Below are positions 6,933 to 15,488 of a stretch of 64,000 nucleotides of DNA, piece after piece. How positions within the stretch are numbered: the first letter of the stretch is position 1; each line of letters opens with the position of its first letter. Source of the stretch: Bacteroidaceae bacterium (GTDB lineage: Bacteria > Bacteroidota > Bacteroidia > Bacteroidales > Bacteroidaceae); the NCBI GenBank assembly GCA_016280445.1, contig JAEEGS010000048.1, positions 1 through 64,000 of the forward strand, written 5' to 3'. Under the pieces are notes generated by a model. The model was not told the origin of the DNA and did no database searches. It saw only the letters and a list, made by a program, of their open reading frames with translations. The position numbers were made by a program, and so were the translations under genes.

Positions 6933-9452
6933 ATGGACGAAACAGCAACCAGACGAAAGAAGATTGACCCTGCCCTGTATGGTGTGGGTTGGGAGCAAGT
7001 GCCCGAAAGTGAGATACTGACTGAGCAGCGTGCCTATCAGATTGCCCCTGGTCAAGTGAGTGCTCTGCCTCAGAATCGTCACCCCAAGAAGGCTGACTAT
7101 ATCTTGGAGTACAAGAAAAAGAAGTTGGCGGTGATTGAAGCGAAGGCAGACACGTTGGATGTGAGCGTGGGCATCCCACAAGCCAAACGCTACGCAGAGT
7201 TGCTGCATATCCGTTTCGCCTATGCCACCAATGGCGATGAGATTTGGGGCATTGACATGGGCGTGAAAGACGAGGAAGGCAAATACATCATCCCCTCGAA
7301 GGAAGGGCCTGTGCAGAAGTTCCCAAGTCCGCAAGAACTATGGGCAATGACCTACACGGAGGTGAACCCACAACGTGACAGATTCAACCTGTGTCCTCTG
7401 AATCGAGGTGGCGGGCGTGAACCTCGCTACTATCAGGAAATCGCCATTGATGCTGTGCTGAGTGCTGTGGCCAAAGGGCAAAATCGCATCCTACTCACAA
7501 TGGCAACAGGTACAGGAAAGACCTACACGGCCTTCCAAATCTGTTGGAAACTCTACGAGACGAATTGGAACACAAGGGGAACAGACAAGAAGCCTCGCAT
7601 CCTCTTTATTTCGGACAGAAACATCTTGGCAAACCAAGCGAAGAACGACTTTGAGCAGTTCCCTGAGGATGCGATGGAGCGTGTGACACCCGAACTGATT
7701 CACGACAAAAAGCATAACAATCGCCTGCCTACTGCACGACACTTGTACTTCACTATCTTCCAAACAGTAATGGGAAGCCCTGAAGAGGGAGGCGCGCCCT
7801 ATTACCAGCAATGGCCAAGAGATTTCTTCGACTTCATCATCATCGACGAGTGCCATCGTGGTGGTGCAAATGATGAAAGTGAGTGGCGCGAACTGATGAA
7901 CTGGTTTGAGCCTGCCGTGCAGTTAGGTATGACTGCCACACCTCGACGAAAGGTGAATGCCAACACCTACGAATATTTTGGTGCCCCCGTCTATACCTAC
8001 TCGCTGAAACAAGGCATCGAGGACGGTTTCTTGACTCCCTTCCGTGTACAAGTGGCAACCAGCAATATTGACACTTATCAGTATAACCCCAACGATGATG
8101 TGGAAGGTGACATCGATAAGAAGAAGGTATATACGGAAAACGATTTCTATTCTGGCAACATCCAACTGAAGGAACGTGACGAGCATCGTGTGAGGGAACT
8201 GCTGGGCAAGATAGACCCCAATGAAAAGACATTGGTGTTCTGCGCCACCCAGTCGCATGCCTATCAGATTATGGCGATGATTAACAAGTGGAAGCGTGTG
8301 CCCGACTCGAACTATTGCGAACGAGTGACTGCCGATGATGGCGATAAGGGAGAAAAGCAACTGAAACTTTTCCAAAACAATGACTTGCTGCGACCCACCA
8401 TCCTGACCACCTCGCAAAAACTCTCAACAGGTGTGGATGCAAGAAACGTGAGAAACATCGTGTTGCTGAGACCTGTGAACAATATGGTGGAGTTCAAGCA
8501 GATTTTGGGTCGTGGAACCCGTTTGTTTGAAGGTAAGTATTTCTTTACACTCTATGATTTTGTGGGGGCATCGGCGAATTTCCAAGATCCAGAATGGGAT
8601 GGCGACCCATTCTGCCCGTTGTGTGGGAATTATCCTTGTACTTGTAACAAGAAACCGAAGGGAATCTGTCCTAAGTGTGGACAAGATCCATGTGTGTGTC
8701 CTCCCAATATTCCAGAACCTTGTCCTGTATGTGGACATTTGCCTTGTACTTGTAGTGGAGGAAGACCTAAGAAGCAAGTGGTGGTGAAACTATCAAAACT
8801 GCGCTCCCTCATGCTGCACACCGATTGGGAAGAACGCATTCAGTTTGGCGACGAATTGCTGACGCTGGATGAATATATCAAAAGGCTGTTTGGCGCGTTG
8901 CCTGAATTCCTGGATGGAGAGGAAGACTTGCGTGAAAAATGGAGTCAGCCAGACACCAGAGAACAGTTGTTGGATGTGCTGGAGCGTTCAGGCTTCCAAG
9001 AAGACAAACTGGAGGTGGTACGCAGATTGTTACAAATGGAGAAGTGCGACATGCTGGATGTGTTGGCATATCTTGCTTACAACACCACTCCGATGGAACG
9101 TGAAAAACGAGCAGAAATCTTGCGTGAGGACATGAAGAAGAAGGTGACGAAGCAACAGCAGGAGTTTGCCAACTTCATTCTCGACCTGTATGTGCGCAAT
9201 GGCTTCAAGGAGTTGGGTATGGACAAACTGCCTACACTCATCGACATGAAGTATCATTCCACAATGGACGCATTAGCGAAGTTACAGATGACTCCGTTAG
9301 GCTTGCGTGACTTCTACCTCACCATGCAGAAGGATTTGTACAATGGAAGAAGTGTGACGCATCAGAACAACCAGCACTTTTATCCAATTTTCACTGAAGA
9401 CCTTTATTCCAGCAAGGCAGCAGAAGAAGGTGAAAATAGGAAAATTCGCTAA
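6933..9452 (+). CDS. hsdR: Type I restriction endonuclease R subunit / DEAD-DEAH helicase (HsdR), with three internal CPxCGxxPCxC motifs
   Basis: IEAKA nuclease motif; Walker A MATGTGKTYTAF; DECH box (IIIDECHRGG); QILGRGTRLFEGK helicase motif VI. Confidence 0.95.
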   Translation: MDETATRRKKIDPALYGVGWEQVPESEILTEQRAYQIAPGQVSALPQNRHPKKADYILEYKKKKLAVIEAKADTLDVSVGIPQAKRYAELLHIRFAYATNGDEIWGIDMGVKDEEGKYIIPSKEGPVQKFPSPQELWAMTYTEVNPQRDRFNLCPLNRGGGREPRYYQEIAIDAVLSAVAKGQNRILLTMATGTGKTYTAFQICWKLYETNWNTRGTDKKPRILFISDRNILANQAKNDFEQFPEDAMERVTPELIHDKKHNNRLPTARHLYFTIFQTVMGSPEEGGAPYYQQWPRDFFDFIIIDECHRGGANDESEWRELMNWFEPAVQLGMTATPRRKVNANTYEYFGAPVYTYSLKQGIEDGFLTPFRVQVATSNIDTYQYNPNDDVEGDIDKKKVYTENDFYSGNIQLKERDEHRVRELLGKIDPNEKTLVFCATQSHAYQIMAMINKWKRVPDSNYCERVTADDGDKGEKQLKLFQNNDLLRPTILTTSQKLSTGVDARNVRNIVLLRPVNNMVEFKQILGRGTRLFEGKYFFTLYDFVGASANFQDPEWDGDPFCPLCGNYPCTCNKKPKGICPKCGQDPCVCPPNIPEPCPVCGHLPCTCSGGRPKKQVVVKLSKLRSLMLHTDWEERIQFGDELLTLDEYIKRLFGALPEFLDGEEDLREKWSQPDTREQLLDVLERSGFQEDKLEVVRRLLQMEKCDMLDVLAYLAYNTTPMEREKRAEILREDMKKKVTKQQQEFANFILDLYVRNGFKELGMDKLPTLIDMKYHSTMDALAKLQMTPLGLRDFYLTMQKDLYNGRSVTHQNNQHFYPIFTEDLYSSKAAEEGENRKIR

Positions 9453-9493
9453 GAAAAATGCATTAAAGTGATAGTTTTTCGTTGGGAAAAGTG

Positions 9494-9502
9494 TATCTTT
9501 GC
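9494..9502 (+). promoter_or_regulatory. -7 promoter element TATCTTTGC
   Basis: gttgggaaaagtgtatctttgcagc upstream of the ORF at 9519. Confidence 0.55.
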
Positions 9503-9518
9503 AGCAGATTAATCAAGA

Positions 9519-10301
9519 TTGATGATGAGATTAGAACATATATTTGGAATTATAGCCAACGAAGGCTTTACCGATATAACGTTACAAGAAATAGATAATT
9601 ACATAAACGATATACAAAATGGGACAGAAGATTTTCCTAGATTCAATTTATCAGAGCATGCAGGACTCTGCACGGCAGGTGCGCCTCTCATTGGGGCGTC
9701 CGTCATCGCATGCTACGCGACAGCAAGCCTTACAGCAGGTGGCAATGCTGAAGGCGGCGAAGGAAGCCTCGCAAACTGGCAAATAGACGAATGTCAGGAG
9801 AAACTAATAGAGCAATGGGCCAAGGCTGCCAATCTGTGGGAAGACGACTCAGAACAGATTCTGACACAGGAATTTGGCTCAAAGATTGCACAAGGTGCCG
9901 AGGCTAAGGTTTACTATAAAGAAGGAAACACGTCGGTAGTTAAAGAAAGAACTTCCATCTATTCCACTTGGCAAAAGGCTCTTGATGCCATTGTGCTACA
10001 CAACGTCCTGTTTCCTGAAACAGCGATGAAGGTAATTGGATTCACCCGCGATAGCGACAACCTGATGCGCATTGTATTGACTCAGCCATACGTAAACTGC
10101 CTACGATTAGCGACGAAAGGTGAAATTGACAATATGGTTGCCACAAAGGGCTTTCGTGACAATTGGAACGGACAGGGTGTAAACTATATTTCTGAACGCT
10201 TGGCTCTTGAAGACATGCATCCAGCTAATGTCTTTGTTGATACGATTACTGAGAAACCGATATGTATTGACTGCATTGTGAAATTTTTGCCTAAGAAATA
10301 G
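9519..10301 (+). CDS. Protein-kinase-fold protein resembling polyvalent-protein kinase domains
   Basis: GSKIAQGAEAKVYYKEGNTSVVKER (G-loop plus Lys), LALEDMHPANVFVD (HPxN catalytic-loop-like), KPICIDCIV (DFG-like Asp). Confidence 0.65.
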   Translation: MMMRLEHIFGIIANEGFTDITLQEIDNYINDIQNGTEDFPRFNLSEHAGLCTAGAPLIGASVIACYATASLTAGGNAEGGEGSLANWQIDECQEKLIEQWAKAANLWEDDSEQILTQEFGSKIAQGAEAKVYYKEGNTSVVKERTSIYSTWQKALDAIVLHNVLFPETAMKVIGFTRDSDNLMRIVLTQPYVNCLRLATKGEIDNMVATKGFRDNWNGQGVNYISERLALEDMHPANVFVDTITEKPICIDCIVKFLPKK

Positions 10302-10401
10302 GAGGTTATCACAGTTTCGTTTTTGCCATAGAACACCCATACTGTACCCCAATCGTCTGCACCGTGTCTTATGCCAGGAAAAATGGCATAAGGGTAATTT
10401 T

Positions 10402-10447
10402 ATCCTATTGCAGCATAAAATAATGCTATTGCAATAGGATTTTTCGT
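10402..10447 (+). terminator. Intrinsic terminator after the kinase-like gene
   Basis: ATCCTATTGC-AGCAT-aaaata-ATGCT-att-GCAATAGGATttttc. Confidence 0.75.
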
Positions 10448-10449
10448 CA

Positions 10450-10528
10450 TACCTTTGCACACGAATAAAGTTTAGAGTTTAAAGTTTAAGGGTTAAAGAC
10501 CCCTGCGACTTGCATCGCGCCAGCCCTC
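10450..10528 (+). repeat. Promoter/leader repeat, copy B (TACCTTTGC at 10450-10458, then heptad-like tttagag/tttaaag repeats)
   Basis: Near-identical to 1307-1228 on the opposite strand. Confidence 0.85.
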
Positions 10529-10609
10529 TATGATATCACAGGCCGACGGGTCAACCGTCCTACAAAGGGCTTGTATATCGTAGGTGGACAGAAAGTGTTC
10601 AGCAAGTAA
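10529..10609 (+). pseudogene. Remnant of a secreted-protein C-terminal sorting-like tail
   Basis: Translates as YDITGRRVNRPTKGLYIVGGQKVFSK*, matching the tails of secreted proteins elsewhere in the window; no upstream coding sequence. Confidence 0.7.
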
Positions 10610-10615
10610 CACCCA

Positions 10616-11623
10616 TCAGGTTGTCAACCTTATGAAGCACCATCTCACCAACCAAGGGCTGGTGCGGCACAAGAAGCGCAGAATCCCCAAGCCTGTCTTA
10701 CTATAGAAAAAGCGGGCAACACGCTCCTCTGTGCGTTTGCGGACGAAGGTGCGGCGGCAGACCTCAGCAAAGGGACGTCCCGTGCTGATGGCTTCGGCTG
10801 CATGGCTGGCTGTGAGGAAGGCATAATAGATGCCCTCGAAGGTGAGGCGATTGGCATAACCACCTGCATCGCCAATCAAGAGGATGCGCTCGTGGAGAGG
10901 ATAGTCGGTGGATTGGGGAATGTAGGCACCCATCGGTTTGAGGTCGGGGCACCCCATCTCGCGAAGCACTTGACGGAAGGACTGGAGGGTGGTGTTCTTG
11001 TCGCCAAAGCCCTGCACATCGCAGGCCGCATTGGGAAAACTGTAGTAGTATCCTATCTGATAGGATGCCGAGAGATTGATTTGGATGGCGTTCTCTGGCG
11101 ACTTGGGGCCATATTGCTCCAGAATGAACGAACCACGGTCGCAATGAGGATTGAGATACTTTCTCACACGGCTGTTGGCACCATCGGCTCCCACCAGATA
11201 GTCGCATGACATCTGCCTGCCCGACTTGAGCGTAGCAATCACCTCGCCGTCCTTCTCCTCTATGTCCATCAGCGAATCGTTGAGGAAGGCTCCCCCACTC
11301 TTCTGATAGGTTTCCAGCAACTGAGCGTCGAACTGGCGTCGTTTCACGATGCGCAGTTCCTCTTTCATCTGGATGTCAATCACCTCCCTGCCCTCTATCG
11401 ACAGTTTGAGCCGCTTCACGTTGTTGTAGTCGTAGCGGAACTCGGGGAGGAGTTGGCTGAGGAAGCGGTAAGAACGTGGAGGGAGTCCACCACCACAAAT
11501 CTTGTCACGAGGAAACTCTGCCTGGTCTATGACCAGACACTCCACTTTCTTTTTCAGCAGCAGCAGTCCGCACGTGCATCCTGCAGGGCCAGCCCCCACA
11601 ATCAACACCTTCACTTTTTCCAT
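10616..11623 (-). CDS. FAD-dependent oxidoreductase, geranylgeranyl reductase-like
   Basis: MEKVKVLIVGAGPAGCTCGLLLLKKKVECLVIDQAEFPRDKICGGGL; GDAGGYANRLTFEGIYYAF. Confidence 0.88.
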   Translation of the reverse strand: MEKVKVLIVGAGPAGCTCGLLLLKKKVECLVIDQAEFPRDKICGGGLPPRSYRFLSQLLPEFRYDYNNVKRLKLSIEGREVIDIQMKEELRIVKRRQFDAQLLETYQKSGGAFLNDSLMDIEEKDGEVIATLKSGRQMSCDYLVGADGANSRVRKYLNPHCDRGSFILEQYGPKSPENAIQINLSASYQIGYYYSFPNAACDVQGFGDKNTTLQSFRQVLREMGCPDLKPMGAYIPQSTDYPLHERILLIGDAGGYANRLTFEGIYYAFLTASHAAEAISTGRPFAEVCRRTFVRKRTEERVARFFYSKTGLGILRFLCRTSPWLVRWCFIRLTT

Positions 11624-11656
11624 ATCTTTACAATTAACTGATTTTATTGCAGTTTC

Positions 11657-14011
11657 TTACCATCCAGGCTGGTTGCCACCTCCGCTACTATAGGTGGTGA
11701 GCGTGGCATCAGTACCACCACTCATGCCGCTGGTAGCGCCCATGCCGCTCCAAATGGTGTCGCTCGTGACAGACACACCCGACTTGAGGGTGACGGTGCC
11801 TGCCGTTGACACAACGAGTGCAGCGCCACCACTGGATGGGGTCTTGAAGGCAAGGACAGGTGTGCCGTTGGAATAGAGGGCATACCATGTGTTGGCTGTC
11901 CATGCCTGGGTGCCAGTGTTACCACCGCCACCAGGGCCACCACCGCCAGGACCACCACCAGGACGGCCCCCTGTGTTTCCACCGCCTGTGTTGGTGCCAG
12001 AACTACCCAGTTGGTAGCAGGCTTGCGTGAGGCTGGCTCCACTTTCAAGTCCACCAATGCCCACGAGTGTTCCACTCTGCACGTAGAGTTTCTTCTGACC
12101 TTCAGAGTTAGCATCGAATGCCACGTCGGGAGACCCGTGCGCGATAGCATAGACTGTGGCTCCCTGCACGTAGAGGTTACCATTAGCATCAATGCCGTCG
12201 GCTCCTGTGGCGGTTCCTGTAGAATGTGCAAAGATATAACCACCTTTCAGGTACATGTCGCTGCTGGAGTTGATGGCATCGTTGTTTGCACTTGCATAGA
12301 TATTGCCACCGCTAATGGTGAGAATGTTTTTACTCTCGATGGCTTCATGACTGCTAGAGGAAGCGGTGATGCTGCCTCCGCTGATGGTCATGGCACCTGT
12401 GCTCTTGATGGCTTTCGCCGAGGCGGTGTAACTGCCCGATGTGAACTTAGAACCAGCAGCGGTGGAGGTGATAGTGCCGTCGCTGATAGTGAGCACACCA
12501 TCGCATTTCATGCCTTTACCACCAGTACCCGTGCTTTTCAGTGTGATGGTGCCACCACTGATGGTCATGTTGCCGTCAGCGTTGAGTCCGGAACAGCCCT
12601 TGCCGTCTTTCTCGGTATAGTCAACAGCGCCTGCACCGCTCATGGTGACGGTGATGGTGCCGCCCGTGATGGTGAGATTTCCGTCATCGGCTTTGATGCC
12701 TTTGCTGGCCGCGCCACTGGAGGTGACAGTGATGGCACCTCCATGAATGAAGACCTGAGTGGCCTTCAGTCCTTTGGCTGTACAGAAATACGCAGAAGTG
12801 CTGGCTGTGCCGGAACTGCTGGCCTTGGTGGCTGCGGTGCTGGTCACCTTCAGCGCGCTGCCTTCATTCACTGTTAGCGTGTTTTCGGCTGCCACGCCAC
12901 GACCTGCTGTTCCTTTCACATTGACGGTGATGTCGCCGCCATTCTGTACAAAGTCTGTGGCTTTGATGCCTGCCGTGTAGGAGGGGTCGATATAGCCGTT
13001 TGTATCGATGCCTGTGAGATCAATGTCACCATTGGCATTGAGGATGTAGGTGCCATCACTGACATTCACGGTTCCATCGGCCTTGATGCCTTTGCTGGCT
13101 GTAGCCATAGCGGTGATGGTGAGCATTCCACCTTCCAAATACACGTTGCCACCATCCTCGTCTTCGTGAGCATCCACCTCGTCGGTCGCCACAATCTCGC
13201 CCGTTTGTTCTTCGTCAATGTCACACTGTATGCCGTCGTCGCCCACACCGTTGATAGTCACGGTGCCACTCTTCATCTGGAAATATTCTTCGCAACTGAT
13301 GCCATCGGCAACAGCCGAGGTGATGTTGAGCGTGAGATTCTTCACCGAGATGTAAGATGCGCTCTTGATGGCATGCTTCGTGTTGCCCACCACGTTGAGC
13401 GTTCCGTTGCCTTGCAACTGTATCTGTCCTCGGCTGTAAATGCAGGCTTTCTGTTCGCCATCGGCACTATCGGCAAACGTATTCTCGGTGCCCCTCTTGG
13501 CACTGATTTGGATGCGTTTCTTGTTCGCAATGTTGATGGCCGAACCATTGGGATTGGTCAGCGTCACGCCTGCCAACGAAACGGTGCACTTATACGAACC
13601 CGAGAGGTCGAACTCGCCATCGGAAGAGGAGCCTGTCAGCACATAGGTTATCTCGTCATCGTCCACTGCATCGGTGTTGCTTTGTGCAATGCTGACATGT
13701 GCACCTGAGACGGTGGGAGTGACGTATTGCGCCACATTGCCAGCCACGGTCACCTGCGCACTGGCACCGCTATAGGAAACAGCCACTTCGTTGCTGGTCA
13801 CAGCGGCATTGTCCACATAGATATTGGTGATGTCGCTGATGACAAACGTCCGATTGCAGATGGTCAGCGATGTGCCATCGGTGTAGGTCATGTCGCCGGC
13901 CTGTGCGGCAGGGAACTGGTAGGTGACGTCGCCCACCACCACATTGAGTGTCTGTGCCGATGCTGCCCATGTGAGCATCATGGCCAAAAGGAAGGTGATG
14001 AACTTTTTCAT
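11657..14011 (-). CDS. Secreted carbohydrate-binding beta-helix protein (Cthe_2159-like)
   Basis: Signal peptide; repeated GDDGIQCD / ASKGIKADG / ISGGTIT beta-helix repeats; Gly-rich linker GGRPGGGPGGGGPGGGG near the C-terminus. Confidence 0.8.
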   Translation of the reverse strand: MKKFITFLLAMMLTWAASAQTLNVVVGDVTYQFPAAQAGDMTYTDGTSLTICNRTFVISDITNIYVDNAAVTSNEVAVSYSGASAQVTVAGNVAQYVTPTVSGAHVSIAQSNTDAVDDDEITYVLTGSSSDGEFDLSGSYKCTVSLAGVTLTNPNGSAINIANKKRIQISAKRGTENTFADSADGEQKACIYSRGQIQLQGNGTLNVVGNTKHAIKSASYISVKNLTLNITSAVADGISCEEYFQMKSGTVTINGVGDDGIQCDIDEEQTGEIVATDEVDAHEDEDGGNVYLEGGMLTITAMATASKGIKADGTVNVSDGTYILNANGDIDLTGIDTNGYIDPSYTAGIKATDFVQNGGDITVNVKGTAGRGVAAENTLTVNEGSALKVTSTAATKASSSGTASTSAYFCTAKGLKATQVFIHGGAITVTSSGAASKGIKADDGNLTITGGTITVTMSGAGAVDYTEKDGKGCSGLNADGNMTISGGTITLKSTGTGGKGMKCDGVLTISDGTITSTAAGSKFTSGSYTASAKAIKSTGAMTISGGSITASSSSHEAIESKNILTISGGNIYASANNDAINSSSDMYLKGGYIFAHSTGTATGADGIDANGNLYVQGATVYAIAHGSPDVAFDANSEGQKKLYVQSGTLVGIGGLESGASLTQACYQLGSSGTNTGGGNTGGRPGGGPGGGGPGGGGNTGTQAWTANTWYALYSNGTPVLAFKTPSSGGAALVVSTAGTVTLKSGVSVTSDTIWSGMGATSGMSGGTDATLTTYSSGGGNQPGW

Positions 14012-14427
14012 TTGACCGCGATTTTAGAGGTTAAGTTATCGGACTTGATGATATACACTCCCTTCTGCAAGGCAGCACGGGCAGCATTGAAGTTCTCATA
14101 CTGTCCCTGCTTGACGCCTGCCACGGTGTACACCTCGACGGGCACATTGGAAGCCGCTATTTTAGCAATAGCATCGGCCTCTCCCTCTGTGGTAGTGAAG
14201 TACATCTTACTCAGGTCGGCAAGTGTCAGGTTGAGTACAGTGCCGTTACTGGTGGCCACCAGTTTCCCATCGGTAAAGGTGATGGTGAGCGACTCCACAG
14301 CCACGGTCTGAACGGTACCGTCAGCAGCCTGGAATGCCAGATATGGGTATTCATAGCCCTCATCGGCAGCATGTGCCGTGACCATTCCCAGCGCAACGAT
14401 AACTGCCGCTAAAAATTTTCTTCTCAT
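14008..14427 (-). CDS. Small secreted protein coupled to the beta-helix gene
   Basis: Signal peptide MRRKFLAAVIVALGMVTAHA; 4-nt overlap with the downstream gene; tail VEVYTVAGVKQ...KGVYIIKSDNLTSKIAVK. Confidence 0.75.
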   Translation of the reverse strand: MRRKFLAAVIVALGMVTAHAADEGYEYPYLAFQAADGTVQTVAVESLTITFTDGKLVATSNGTVLNLTLADLSKMYFTTTEGEADAIAKIAASNVPVEVYTVAGVKQGQYENFNAARAALQKGVYIIKSDNLTSKIAVK

Positions 14428-14481
14428 AAAGGTCTTCTTTTTGTAAGCAATTGTTATTAGTTAGTCATCAATGTTTCGGCT

Positions 14482-14490
14482 GCAAAGGTA
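14482..14490 (-). promoter_or_regulatory. -7 promoter element (TACCTTTGC on minus strand) for 14427-11657
   Basis: gctgcaaaggtacgg. Confidence 0.6.
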
Positions 14491-14578
14491 CGGCTTTTCA
14501 CTTAGACATGTAATGACCATAAGAGGGATTTTTTTTGCAAAAGGTCGAATTTTGTTTGGAAGATTGTTAAATAAACTT

Positions 14579-14587
14579 TATCTTTGC
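14579..14587 (+). promoter_or_regulatory. -7 promoter element TATCTTTGC for the AraC-GH30 operon
   Basis: aaactttatctttgccgcac; divergent from 14482-14490. Confidence 0.6.
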
Positions 14588-14618
14588 CGCACTTAATCCC
14601 CTTGAAGCAGAAACATCT

Positions 14619-15488
14619 ATGGGAAAAGAACTGCATCCGATGGAATTGCACGATGGCCTCATCAAGCATCAAGGCGTCGTGGTCATTGACAACGTGACCT
14701 CTCTCCCCACCCATGGCGAGCCGTATGTTTCGCCTCATTTGGTGATTGGGCTTGCGCAAAAAGGATGGACGAAACTTGAATACGACATGAAACCTGTGGA
14801 ATTTCATGCCCACGAGATTTCGGTGCTTTATCCCAACCATATCCTGATGGCAGGAGAATCATCAGACGATTACTCTGCCACGCTTCTGGTCGTTTCAAGC
14901 CTTTTCTTTGAACAGCAGCGTTACCGTTGCACTCACCGCAACTATCTGGAATACTTGAAAGACCCTGCTTTCATGCTCAACGAGGAACAGTACGAGACCA
15001 CAACAAAGTTGATAGACACGATGAGAACGGTCAGCCAGATGGATGTGCCTGAACGCGCCAATATGCTAGTTAACCTGCTGGAAACACTGTCGCAACTGCT
15101 GGATGTCTATCGGTTTGCCATCACTGAGAAAGGGAAAGAGGGGAAGGACGAAGACCTGCTCTTTACACGCTTTTATGATGCCCTTGTGGCTCACTACAGC
15201 GAGTCCCGCGAAGTACACTTCTATGCGGAACTGTTGCACCTTTCGCCCAAATATTTTGCCACCCTCATCAAAAGAAATACGGGGACGAGTGCCAGCGACT
15301 GGATTGCCAACCACGTCATCATCCAAGCCAAATCGTTGCTCAACAGCCGAAAGGATTTGAACATCTTGCAAGTGTCGAACAAACTGGGATTCCCTGACCA
15401 AGCCGCATTCAGCCGCTTCTTCAAGACCCACACTAACCAGACCCCAATGGAATACAGAAAAGATACACAAACAACAGAAACACAATGA
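14619..15488 (+). CDS. AraC family transcriptional regulator
   Basis: C-terminal HTH: FYAELLHLSPKYFATLIKRNTGTSASDWI...LGFPDQAAFSRFFKTHTNQTPMEYRKD. Confidence 0.92.
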   Translation: MGKELHPMELHDGLIKHQGVVVIDNVTSLPTHGEPYVSPHLVIGLAQKGWTKLEYDMKPVEFHAHEISVLYPNHILMAGESSDDYSATLLVVSSLFFEQQRYRCTHRNYLEYLKDPAFMLNEEQYETTTKLIDTMRTVSQMDVPERANMLVNLLETLSQLLDVYRFAITEKGKEGKDEDLLFTRFYDALVAHYSESREVHFYAELLHLSPKYFATLIKRNTGTSASDWIANHVIIQAKSLLNSRKDLNILQVSNKLGFPDQAAFSRFFKTHTNQTPMEYRKDTQTTETQ

